From NCBI RefSeq assembly GCF_018603435.1, contig NZ_CP075682.1:1240001-1304000 (forward strand): a stretch of DNA of 64,000 bases, in the 5' to 3' direction. Below, in pieces: positions 1 to 7,864 of this stretch. The stretch is from Chryseobacterium sp. ZHDP1. GTDB lineage: Bacteria > Bacteroidota > Bacteroidia > Flavobacteriales > Weeksellaceae. The notes beneath the pieces were generated by a model. It saw nothing but the letters and a program-made list of their open reading frames with translations. It searched no databases and had not been told where the DNA came from. The number at the start of each line of letters is the position of its first letter. Within the stretch, counting starts at the first letter, position 1. Made by a program: the position numbers and the translations under genes.

Positions 1-50
1 GAAAGGTTAAGTTTGAGGCTGAGATTAAGATTAAGGTTAAGGCTATCCTA
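1..50. repeat. degenerate TTAAG-rich simple repeat
   Basis: The first 50 bases carry about four short copies of a purine-TTAAG word (GGTTAAG, GATTAAG, ATTAAG, GTTAAG) with no open frame. It looks like a decayed simple repeat cut by the window edge. Confidence 0.5.
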
Positions 51-87
51 TCTGTTTATCCTATCATTAAAGTTACTGTAAAGAATT

Positions 88-104
88 GAACTCCTTCGGA
101 GTTC
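88..104. repeat. short perfect hairpin GAACTCC-TTC-GGAGTTC
   Basis: A 7-bp perfect inverted repeat with a 3-base loop lies 119 bases upstream of the adenine deaminase start. No T-run follows on the plus strand, so it is not a good terminator there. It resembles the small palindromic repeats seen elsewhere in this window. Confidence 0.5.
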
Positions 105-222
105 TGCTTCTGCATTTTATTTTTCTGCTGCACAGATATGATTTCTACAGAATATTTTATGTGTAGAAAAATGGTATTATTTCTAATATTTTGGTAAATT
201 CACTTAAAATATTCAATACAAA

Positions 223-1857
223 ATGGATTTCACCATTAAATCAAACCTCATCGACATTGTTGCAAAGGAAACCTACCCTGCTGAAATAATTATTAAAGAC
301 AACAAGATCAGTTCAATACAAAGAATTTCAGAAAAACTGAATACGTATGTTCTGCCCGGATTTATTGATGCACATGTTCATATTGAAAGCAGTATGCTGG
401 TTCCGTCTGAGTTTGCAAAGATTGCGGTAAAGCACGGAACGGTGGGAACGATTTCAGATCCTCATGAAATTGCCAATGTTTTGGGAGTTTCGGGGGTAGA
501 TTATATGATCGAAAATGCTCAGAAAGTACCTTTTCATTTTTATTTCGGGGCTCCTTCATGCGTTCCTGCGACCCATTTTGAGACAGCAGGTGCGGTGATT
601 GATTCGGGTGATATTGACGGGCTTTTAAGCAAGAAAGAAATTGTATATCTGGCTGAAATGATGAATTTTCCGGGGGTTATTTATAAAGATGAGGAGGTTC
701 TGAAAAAGCTGGAATCTGCGAAAAAACATAACAAGCCGATTGACGGTCATGCTCCGGGATTAATGGGAGAAGAAATGAGATCTTATTTCAGTGCGGGAAT
801 TTCTACAGATCATGAGTGTTTTGGGTATCAGGAAGCACTGGAAAAGCTTGAATTCGGGGTAAAAGTGATGATCCGTGAAGGAAGTGCAGCGAAAAATTTT
901 GACACTTTAATTCCTTTATTAAAAGATTTTCCGGATCAGATGATGTTTTGCTGTGACGATAAGCATCCTGATAATTTGCTGGAATCTCATATCAACGATC
1001 ATGTAAAACGCGCTCTGGATTTGGGTTATGATTTGTACGATGTGCTGCGTACTTCTTCGTACAATGTAGTTAAACATTACAATTTACCGGTCGGATTATT
1101 GCAGATTGGCGACAATGCAGATTTTATAGAAATCGATAATCTCACGGATTTTACGATTTTAAAAACGTACATCAACGGAGCATTGGTTTCAGAAAACGGG
1201 GAATCGTTTATTGAATCTGTGGAAGCTGCGACAGTGAATAATTTTAGCTGCAGCTTAAAAAGCCCATCAGATTTTAAGGTAAAAAGCGAAGGGGAAAAAG
1301 TTCGTGTGATTGAAACACTGGACGGACAACTGATTACAAAAGAAATTCATGCAGAAGTTTTAAATATTGATGGTTTTGCAGAATCTGATCCTGAAAATGA
1401 TATTCTGAAAATTGCCGTGGTGAACCGTTATCAGGATGCGCCAGTTGCAACAGCTTTCATTAAAAATATAGGCTTAAAAAACGGAGCGATTGCTTCGTGT
1501 GTTGCGCACGACTGTCATAATATTGTAGTGGTGGGAACGAATGACGATGACATATGCAAAGCCGTGAATCTGATCATTCAGGCAAAAGGCGGAATTTCTC
1601 TTGCCCATGATGAGGAAGAAATGGTTCTGGAACTGCCGATTGCGGGAATTATGACGGATCTTCCTGCGGAAAAAGTAGCAGAAGCTTATATTAAATTAGA
1701 CCGGCGCGCAAAGGAATTGGGAAGCAGATTACGAGCGCCTTACATGAGTTTGTCTTTCATGGCTCTTCTGGTGATTCCCGAGCTGAAACTGAGTGACAAA
1801 GGGCTTTTCAACGGGAAAAGTTTCGATTTTACGGATGTTTTTATCAAGTCTGTTTAA
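223..1857 (+). CDS. ade: adenine deaminase
   Basis: Predicted to deaminate adenine to hypoxanthine and ammonia in purine salvage, in the cytoplasm. The 544-residue length matches the Ade/AdeC family. The metal-binding amidohydrolase motif DAHVHIE lies near residue 50, after the typical P-G-F-I-D strand. A second cluster of His and Asp residues (CDDKHPDN) lies near 245. The C-terminal third (from about residue 375) matches the adenine-deaminase-specific C-terminal domain, including the CVAHDCHN stretch. The ATG follows an AT-rich stretch without a Shine-Dalgarno site, as usual in Bacteroidota. It appears monocistronic and is convergent with the patatin gene. I see nothing broken. Confidence 0.95.
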   Translation: MDFTIKSNLIDIVAKETYPAEIIIKDNKISSIQRISEKLNTYVLPGFIDAHVHIESSMLVPSEFAKIAVKHGTVGTISDPHEIANVLGVSGVDYMIENAQKVPFHFYFGAPSCVPATHFETAGAVIDSGDIDGLLSKKEIVYLAEMMNFPGVIYKDEEVLKKLESAKKHNKPIDGHAPGLMGEEMRSYFSAGISTDHECFGYQEALEKLEFGVKVMIREGSAAKNFDTLIPLLKDFPDQMMFCCDDKHPDNLLESHINDHVKRALDLGYDLYDVLRTSSYNVVKHYNLPVGLLQIGDNADFIEIDNLTDFTILKTYINGALVSENGESFIESVEAATVNNFSCSLKSPSDFKVKSEGEKVRVIETLDGQLITKEIHAEVLNIDGFAESDPENDILKIAVVNRYQDAPVATAFIKNIGLKNGAIASCVAHDCHNIVVVGTNDDDICKAVNLIIQAKGGISLAHDEEEMVLELPIAGIMTDLPAEKVAEAYIKLDRRAKELGSRLRAPYMSLSFMALLVIPELKLSDKGLFNGKSFDFTDVFIKSV

Positions 1858-1963
1858 ACTCTTATTTAACCGCAAAAGTCAAAAAATATAACCTAAACTT
1901 TTATTTAAAGCTGATTTTGCTTTAACATTATTTGTTCCTTTTACGGTTAATTCTAAAATTGGT

Positions 1964-2770
1964 TTAAACAATTCTTTTCTCGTTTTCCAGATTAGCGTAA
2001 AAACGGCTTTCGTTAAAGCTTTCTTTTGCAGCGTTGTAGCCAATGTTAAAAATCTGTTCGAGACGGTCTTTTCTTCTTTCGAATGTTCCGTAGATGGAAA
2101 GTTCCTGCGATGAGATAAACCAGTCGCAGTGATCGAATTTAATTCTTTCGATGCGGTAAGAAAGCAGATCGTACGAGCGGGAAACAATGGCTTTAATCGA
2201 TTTTAAATCATTGATTTTGACGTCTTGTGGGGGAGAAACGAAGACTCCGATCAGCTTATCGCAATCGTCTCTGATGATGTCGGCGGGAAAATTATTCAGC
2301 ACGCCTCCGTCGCAGTACATTTCTTCATCGATAATGTACGGAGTCGTCACTCCGGGAATGGAGCATGAAGCAATAATGGCATCAACGATTTTAAAACTTT
2401 TTTCAAAGATTTTTTCGGTTCCTCTTACCAATTCTGTTGCCACAATTCTTACGTCTTTATCTAAATCGCCCAGTTTCATTTCGCCGAAAATAGGATTGAG
2501 ATAATTTCTGAAAATAACGGAAGAAACCAATCCGGGTTGGTTGAATGCAAAATGCTTCCAGTTGAAAAAGTAAACCGAATTGAAAAATTCCAGAATTTCT
2601 TCGGGTGTTTTGCCTACCGCATGAAGACAGCCCACAATTGAACCTGCACTGCAGCATGACAGAACATCAATATCAATATTTTTTTCTGCTAAGAATTTTA
2701 AAACTCCGGCATGTGCGATCCCTTTTGTACCGCCACCCGATAAAACAAGCCCAACTTTCCCAAAATCCAT
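1964..2770 (-). CDS. patatin-like phospholipase family protein
   Basis: Probable serine acyl hydrolase on phospholipids or other acyl esters. The oxyanion motif GGGTKG is at residues 11-16, and the catalytic Ser is in the SAGS segment near residue 42. The Asp of the dyad is in CDGGVLNNFP near residue 175. The nucleophile elbow reads C-C-S-A-G instead of the usual G-x-S-x-G, so the first glycine is missing. This may be a lineage variant, since Ser, the last Gly and the Asp are intact. There is no signal peptide, so it is probably cytoplasmic. The 268-residue length is normal for short bacterial patatins. It stands alone, convergent with adenine deaminase. Confidence 0.85.
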   Translation of the reverse strand: MDFGKVGLVLSGGGTKGIAHAGVLKFLAEKNIDIDVLSCCSAGSIVGCLHAVGKTPEEILEFFNSVYFFNWKHFAFNQPGLVSSVIFRNYLNPIFGEMKLGDLDKDVRIVATELVRGTEKIFEKSFKIVDAIIASCSIPGVTTPYIIDEEMYCDGGVLNNFPADIIRDDCDKLIGVFVSPPQDVKINDLKSIKAIVSRSYDLLSYRIERIKFDHCDWFISSQELSIYGTFERRKDRLEQIFNIGYNAAKESFNESRFYANLENEKRIV

Positions 2771-2976
2771 TGAATAAAATTAAGAAAACAAGTCGAGAAA
2801 AACAGATTAAATTTTCTAAATACCGTGATTTGGGATTATTTTAACACAAATAAAATTGTGCTTAAATGAATATTGATGGTATATTCTTATTTAGGCAGAA
2901 AAATTATAGTGATTTTTGTTATTAAGTATTTAATCTAAAGCTTTTTTAAAAGAGGTTTTCTTCAATAAGAAATAGT

Positions 2977-3567
2977 TCAACCCACTTTTTTATCATACAA
3001 CTGAAGAATCTTCAGAAGATCATCATCTGTTTTCCAGGAATCTATCATAGCAAGAAGATCCGGATAAGCTGCAAATCTTACTTTCAAACTGTTTTTAAGA
3101 CTGGGATTGAAAAATCCGGATTCATTGATGATTTTTCGGTTTCTGCCGTCTATTAAGAAGTCAGTTCCAACAAATTTTAAGCCGCCGTGAGGAAAAAATC
3201 TGTACCAGTTCATATTTTTGCCTTCGTACAAAATTTCTACAAAACCATTGTCAAAAACCATTTTCCCGGCAGAAGCATAATATTCATGAATGGTATTATT
3301 TTCATCGGTAATCTTAATGTATTCCACATCTTTTGGTTCCACCCACGTTTCAGCCCCGGAAGAATCCCTCATTTTCATCTTAAGTAACACAGTGGCTACA
3401 TAATATTTTGTATTGGAAAATTTACCTACATTTCTGATCTTCGTTTTGATGGTATCACTGGATGTTTTCAGAATGTACTCCACAGGAAAATATCTTTTAT
3501 CGTCTTTGTTCTGAGAAAATGAAAAGCTAAAGCATACAAAAAGCAGCAAAAAAATGATTTTTTTCAT
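2977..3567 (-). CDS. exported hypothetical protein
   Basis: A 196-residue protein with a clear N-terminal signal peptide (KK, then a hydrophobic run rich in L/F, ending near S-F-S-Q at about residue 19). The mature part is beta-rich and polar, with no Cys or catalytic motif I recognise. It contains a segment that asks for a hydroxyl- or acid-rich binding face (W-V-E-P-K-D, Y-I-K-I-T). Only 54 bases separate it from the upstream PH-domain gene on the same strand, so the two may be co-transcribed. Function unknown; periplasmic or outer-membrane-associated by inference. Confidence 0.7.
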   Translation of the reverse strand: MKKIIFLLLFVCFSFSFSQNKDDKRYFPVEYILKTSSDTIKTKIRNVGKFSNTKYYVATVLLKMKMRDSSGAETWVEPKDVEYIKITDENNTIHEYYASAGKMVFDNGFVEILYEGKNMNWYRFFPHGGLKFVGTDFLIDGRNRKIINESGFFNPSLKNSLKVRFAAYPDLLAMIDSWKTDDDLLKILQLYDKKVG

Positions 3568-3621
3568 GAATGGTGGTTTAAAAAGCCCGGCAAATTTCCG
3601 GGCATATTATCTAAATTTATT

Positions 3622-4236
3622 TTAATTATTAATATATTTTTCAAAAATTCTTGAAAAATCTTTCTGATTATATTTATCAAAACTGTTGGTATTCCATGCA
3701 AAAATATATTCGTTGATGGCTCTTAATTCCTGACTTTTCGAAACATTTTCCTGCTTTCCGGAAGCTACTGTAGTGATCGCCTTCTGGATGCTGTCGTTAG
3801 AAAAATTCAGCAAAGAATGATTGTGGTGAACTTCCTGCTGAATCGCCAAAAGTGCTTTATATAAATCTTTCAACTGATCGATCTGACCTTTTGCAACGCT
3901 TATCATCATTGGAACATTCCCGATATTGAAAGAAATTTCTACATCAAGATCGATGGTTCCTGCCGTCTGCAAAGCAATATTAGAGAAAGGAAACTGGTAA
4001 TATTCATATCTCTTCAAGACTCTTTTTTTGTCTAACGCACTGGCTCCGTCGATGTGGATCAAAGCTCTGTTCGTAAAGCAGTATTCGTCTCTTTTTGATT
4101 TAATTAAAAAGAAAATTTTCTCGTTATCTTCGGAAAGGATATAATCGTCTGAGTCTACTTTATCATAATCCTGAGAAGGAATGATTTTACCGATATCACC
4201 CAATCATAAAGCTTCCGCAGCTAATTTTTTAAACAT
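3622..4236 (-). pseudogene. bacterial PH-domain protein (bPH_1 family) interrupted by an in-frame TGA
   Basis: The frame opens with ATG at 4234-4236 and reads M-F-K-K-L-A-A-E-A-L, then TGA at 4204-4206. It continues uninterrupted as L-G-D-I-G-K-I-I for 192 more residues. Members of this family that I recall begin MFKKLAAEALGLSDIGK, so the TGA sits where a conserved Gly (GGA) is expected. A single G-to-T change explains it. The rest (the KSKRDEYCFTNRALIHIDG region, then a beta-sandwich and a C-terminal helical tail) looks intact. Restart at the TTG right after the stop (4201-4203) is possible but would lose the N-terminal helix. It could be a true pseudogene, a recent mutation or a sequencing error. 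Family function is poorly known (cytoplasmic PH-like fold). Confidence 0.8.
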
Positions 4237-4830
4237 AGTTTGTTATATTTGTATTTATTGACTGACTAAAATAAGAAAATAACTGAGATGAAATCAAAAA
4301 AAATCATCTTAAAGAGTGTTTAAATTTGATTAAATATTGAAAAATTTCATTCATTTTTTGACGCAAAGTTTTTATTTAAAGATTTAATTACCTGAGTTCG
4401 GATAAGTCTTTTTGAACGCAAGGTAAAACAAAAAGATTCAATTATCAGGAATTCAGCTTTTAAGATATACAAAGGCGTAAAATTGATCAAAGTAATACCA
4501 TTTTTGCATTTTTTAAATAAACGAAGTGCCTTTGTTTAGCTTGCAAACTTTCAATAAGTAGAAAAATCTTTTGTTTTTCTTTGCGATAAATTAATATAAT
4601 ACTATAAATCAATTATTTAAATTTATTTCTTATCCCGAACTGAGGTTAATTATTTAAGTGAACAAAGAAAATCAACAAGTTGATTTGATGAAGCACTATT
4701 TTCAGGCTTCATGAAGCAAATTTTATTACCGTTGCTTTCTAAGAATAATGTGTAAAGCTGAATTAAAACTTTGCGTTTAAGAATATAAAAATTTTAATGT
4801 CAGATTGAAACGGGCTTTTTTCAAAAAGAA
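4237..4830. other. intergenic region without a gene
   Basis: About 600 AT-rich bases with stops in all frames. It contains fragments of a repeat style seen elsewhere in the window, with words such as G-T-G-C-C-T-T-T-G near 4528 and C-T-T-T-G-C-G near 4580, related to the stretches near 40490, 48090 and 51750. No tRNA fold, riboswitch or promoter could be supported. Confidence 0.5.
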
Positions 4831-4857
4831 AAACCACAGACTCCTTATCTGTGGTTT
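4831..4857 (-). terminator. intrinsic terminator of lpdA
   Basis: Perfect 10-bp stem (AAACCACAGA / TCTGTGGTTT) with a 7-base loop. Read on the minus strand it is followed by a T-rich tract (TTTTTCTTTTT). It lies 51 bases beyond the stop codon of the dihydrolipoyl dehydrogenase gene. Confidence 0.9.
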
Positions 4858-4907
4858 TGATATTGTTAAACTTTGTCAAAGATTTTCAACTTTGACAAAG
4901 TGAAAAA

Positions 4908-6296
4908 TTAAATGTGGATTACTTCACCATAAGCAGCCGCTGCAGCTTCCATAATGGCTTCAGAAACTGTAGGGTGCGGGTGAATAGATTTGATGATTTC
5001 ATGACCTGTAGTTTCCAGTTTTCTGGCAACAACCGCTTCTGCAACCATGTCTGTAACCCCTTCTCCGATCATGTGGCATCCTAACCATTCTCCGTATTTT
5101 GCATCGAAAATAACTTTGATGAAACCATCCGTATTTCCGTTTGCCGTTGCTTTTCCACTTGCAGAAAGAGGGAATTTACCTACTTTAATTTCGTATCCTT
5201 TTTCTTTCGCCTGCTTTTCTGTAAGACCTACTGAAGCTACTTCAGGGTGACAGTATGTACATCCCGGAATATTGCCATAGTCGATTTTTTCAACGTGCAT
5301 TCCTTTGATTTTTTCAACGCAGGTAATTCCTTCCGCTGAAGCAACGTGCGCCAAAGCCTGAGTAGGAATGATGTCTCCGATTGCATAATAACCCGGAACT
5401 GAAGTTTCGTACCATTCGTTTACCAAAACTCTTCCTTTATCTGTCTGGATTCCCACTTCTTCAAGACCGATGTTCTCGATGTTTGCAGCAATTCCTACAG
5501 CAGATAATAAGATATCAGCTTCAAGAACGATGTTTCCTTTTGCTGTTTTTACGGTAGCTTTTACGCCTTCTCCGCTTGTATCAACGCTTTCTACTGAAGC
5601 ATTGGTCATAATATCAATTCCTGATTTTTTCAGAGATTTTTCTAAATGTTTAGAAATTTCTTCGTCTTCTACAGGGACGATGTTTGGCATAAATTCTACA
5701 ACGGTTACTTTTGTCCCCATCGTGTTATAGAAATCGGCAAATTCTACCCCGATTGCTCCGGAGCCTACAACGATCATAGATTTTGGCTGCTCAGGAAGAG
5801 ACAATGCCTGTCTGTATCCGATTACTTTTTTACCGTCCTGTGGTAAGTTCGGTAATTCTCTTGAACGTGCTCCTGTTGCGATAATGATGTGGGTTCCTGT
5901 ATACTCAGTTACTTTTCCTTCTTTATCTGTAACAGAAACTTTTTTACCTTTCTGTACTTTTGCAGTTCCAAGGATAACGTCGATTTTATTTTTCTTCATC
6001 AGGAATTCAATCCCTTTGCTCATTTTCGATGCAACGCCACGGCTTCTCTGAATTACGTTTGGAAACTCAAAACTTGCTTCCACTTTATTCAAACCATAAT
6101 CTTCAGCATGGTTGATATAATGAAAAACCTGAGCCGATTTCAATAAAGCTTTCGTAGGAATACATCCCCAGTTAAGGCAGATTCCTCCTAAATTTTCTTT
6201 TTCAATGATTGCTGTTTTGAAACCTAATTGTGCCGCTCTGATTGCTGTAACGTATCCGCCAGGACCACTTCCGATGACAATAATATCGTAATTCAT
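4908..6296 (-). CDS. lpdA: dihydrolipoyl dehydrogenase (E3)
   Basis: FAD-dependent E3 subunit that reoxidises dihydrolipoyl groups of 2-oxoacid dehydrogenase complexes with NAD+. The FAD Rossmann motif G-S-G-P-G-G is at about residues 9-14. The redox disulfide C-L-N-W-G-C is near residues 39-44, the NAD-binding V-G-S-G-A-I-G is mid-protein, and the active-site H-P-H-P-T-V-S-E lies near the C-terminus. I chose the ATG at 6294-6296 (462 aa, start M-N-Y-D-I-I). An upstream in-frame ATG would add 17 residues outside the family pattern. The gene is alone, with its own terminator. The fused E1 gene at 42-44.5 kb could be a partner by function. Confidence 0.95.
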   Translation of the reverse strand: MNYDIIVIGSGPGGYVTAIRAAQLGFKTAIIEKENLGGICLNWGCIPTKALLKSAQVFHYINHAEDYGLNKVEASFEFPNVIQRSRGVASKMSKGIEFLMKKNKIDVILGTAKVQKGKKVSVTDKEGKVTEYTGTHIIIATGARSRELPNLPQDGKKVIGYRQALSLPEQPKSMIVVGSGAIGVEFADFYNTMGTKVTVVEFMPNIVPVEDEEISKHLEKSLKKSGIDIMTNASVESVDTSGEGVKATVKTAKGNIVLEADILLSAVGIAANIENIGLEEVGIQTDKGRVLVNEWYETSVPGYYAIGDIIPTQALAHVASAEGITCVEKIKGMHVEKIDYGNIPGCTYCHPEVASVGLTEKQAKEKGYEIKVGKFPLSASGKATANGNTDGFIKVIFDAKYGEWLGCHMIGEGVTDMVAEAVVARKLETTGHEIIKSIHPHPTVSEAIMEAAAAAYGEVIHI

Positions 6297-6578
6297 TAGT
6301 TTAAAATTTTTATGCGAATTTAAGGAAAAATATCGGATGTATTGCATTGTAACAAAATTGATGGACTACAGGATTTTGATATGATAAACAAAATAATCCC
6401 AAAAAAGTGAAATTTTTAATAAAATTTACAAATAATTTTAAAATATCCACATATAACCTTTTAAGATTGTATAAATAACAAAAATACAAACAAACTATTA
6501 AAAAATTGACACGCCAATATTGTTTTTATTTTGTTTTTTTTTAATTTTATCATCAATAACACAACAAAAACGACATTT

Positions 6579-7451
6579 ATGAAAAAATTATTATCGATAA
6601 TTGTATTTTCGGCATTATCCCTCAATGCACAAGTAGGAATCAACAAAAACCTACCAACAAGTACCCTAGATGTTAACGGATCCTTAAGTGCCAATTACAG
6701 ACAAGTAACGGCTGCCACGTATACACTTGCGGACAACGATTGTTATGTGACCTATAACGGAACTGCAAATTCTACCTTTACGCTTCCGAATATCGGATCA
6801 GGATCGTCAAGTTATGCAGGAAGAGTTTATAAAATTAAAAACGTCTCTGCTTTTAATATCACGCTGCAGGCTTCAGGTGGCAATACACTAAGGGTTGACA
6901 ATACCGCAGTATCTACTCTTACGATTCCTACAGGAGCCTATGCCGAAGTTGTAAACAACAACAATACCACGGGCGGAACATGGGATATTTCCTATGCCAC
7001 TCTCCCAAGACCCAGCAATGTTGAAATTTACGGAGCTCAGCTATCCATTCCTCCACATGCCGGAGTAGCTGACTGGACGGGACATTCTAATACAGGATAT
7101 GATACAGGAACAGGAACTGATGTATGGTGGGTTATCAGCAAAGCATCAACTTCATATATTGTTGGATCAGGATATTCAAATGCCAGCAGAATGACCATAG
7201 TGTATGAATATCAGGGAACTCCTTTTAACATCACTAATATGAATCCTATTCTTACAGCCGGAAATAACTCAAGTTTTCCGGATGTGTTTATTGCTTCTTT
7301 CGTAAATCTTGCCAATAACGGAACAGCGGGCAGAACAAGACTGACTGTTTCCGTAGCCCGTGTAGACTTTGTAGGGAATAACTTTACCAATAACAGTAAC
7401 TGGACGGGAACATTCCTTTTAAATCTCTTGCTTTCAAGAAAAGTTTATTAG
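6579..7451 (+). CDS. secreted hypothetical protein with QVGIN motif
   Basis: A 290-residue protein with a signal peptide (M-K-K-L-L-S-I-I-V-F, cleavage near L-N-A-Q). The motif Q-V-G-I-N-x(5)-P-x-S-T-L-D-V follows, as in many large or repetitive surface proteins of Flavobacteriia. The mature chain is rich in Asn, Thr, Ser and Gly and is predicted beta-rich, ending with L-L-L-S-R-K-V-Y. I start it at 6579 because the signal peptide begins there; the upstream extension is not signal-like. No typical type 9 secretion C-terminal domain is obvious. Function unknown. The protein at 45.1 kb shares the same N-terminal organisation. Confidence 0.75.
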   Translation: MKKLLSIIVFSALSLNAQVGINKNLPTSTLDVNGSLSANYRQVTAATYTLADNDCYVTYNGTANSTFTLPNIGSGSSSYAGRVYKIKNVSAFNITLQASGGNTLRVDNTAVSTLTIPTGAYAEVVNNNNTTGGTWDISYATLPRPSNVEIYGAQLSIPPHAGVADWTGHSNTGYDTGTGTDVWWVISKASTSYIVGSGYSNASRMTIVYEYQGTPFNITNMNPILTAGNNSSFPDVFIASFVNLANNGTAGRTRLTVSVARVDFVGNNFTNNSNWTGTFLLNLLLSRKVY

Positions 7452-7464
7452 CATGAATTCATAA

Positions 7465-7497
7465 AAAATAGGCTGTCTTTTTGGGATAGCCTATTTT
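7465..7497. terminator. bidirectional intrinsic terminator
   Basis: A 13-bp stem (AAAATAGGCTGTC / GATAGCCTATTTT, one G-T wobble) with a 7-base loop. It sits between the convergent genes ending at 7451 and 7512 and has A/T tracts on both sides, so it can serve both. Confidence 0.85.
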
Positions 7498-7511
7498 ATT
7501 TTGCCTGGAAA

Positions 7512-7772
7512 TTACATTTTTCTCAGTAATCTCTTCTGACTCTGATATTTTTCGTTCAAAGCTCTTAACTGATCCTGCTTCATTCTTTTAGTAGCAAGCG
7601 GATGATTTAAAATTGCTTTTTTCTCTGCGTTGTATCTTCTGTCAAGTTCTTTCGACTTGATGCTGATCAGTTCACTTTTTGAAGGATGAGGAGGTGCCGG
7701 CGGACGTTTTTGTCCGTAAGTATTCATTGATAATCCTACTAATAAAACGGCTGATATAAATAAATTTTTCAT
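7512..7772 (-). CDS. small basic exported protein
   Basis: An 86-residue protein with a signal peptide (cleavage likely near T-Y-G-Q at residue 21), then a Pro-rich segment (K-R-P-P-A-P-P-H-P). The rest is a highly charged helical stretch rich in Lys, Arg, Glu and Gln, ending R-L-L-R-K-M. It has no Cys and no recognised domain. It may be periplasmic. Its position between two unrelated genes gives no functional clue. Confidence 0.6.
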   Translation of the reverse strand: MKNLFISAVLLVGLSMNTYGQKRPPAPPHPSKSELISIKSKELDRRYNAEKKAILNHPLATKRMKQDQLRALNEKYQSQKRLLRKM

Positions 7773-7864
7773 AACATTTTACTTTTTTGAATGAATTCGT
7801 GATGAATTCATTCGCGTTCGGAGGAAATATTACATATATCATACCATAATTTTTTTACGCCGAA

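Noticed and set aside
2187..2504. Plus-strand frame opposite the patatin gene.
   Set aside because: It has no family features and lies antisense to a well-supported gene.
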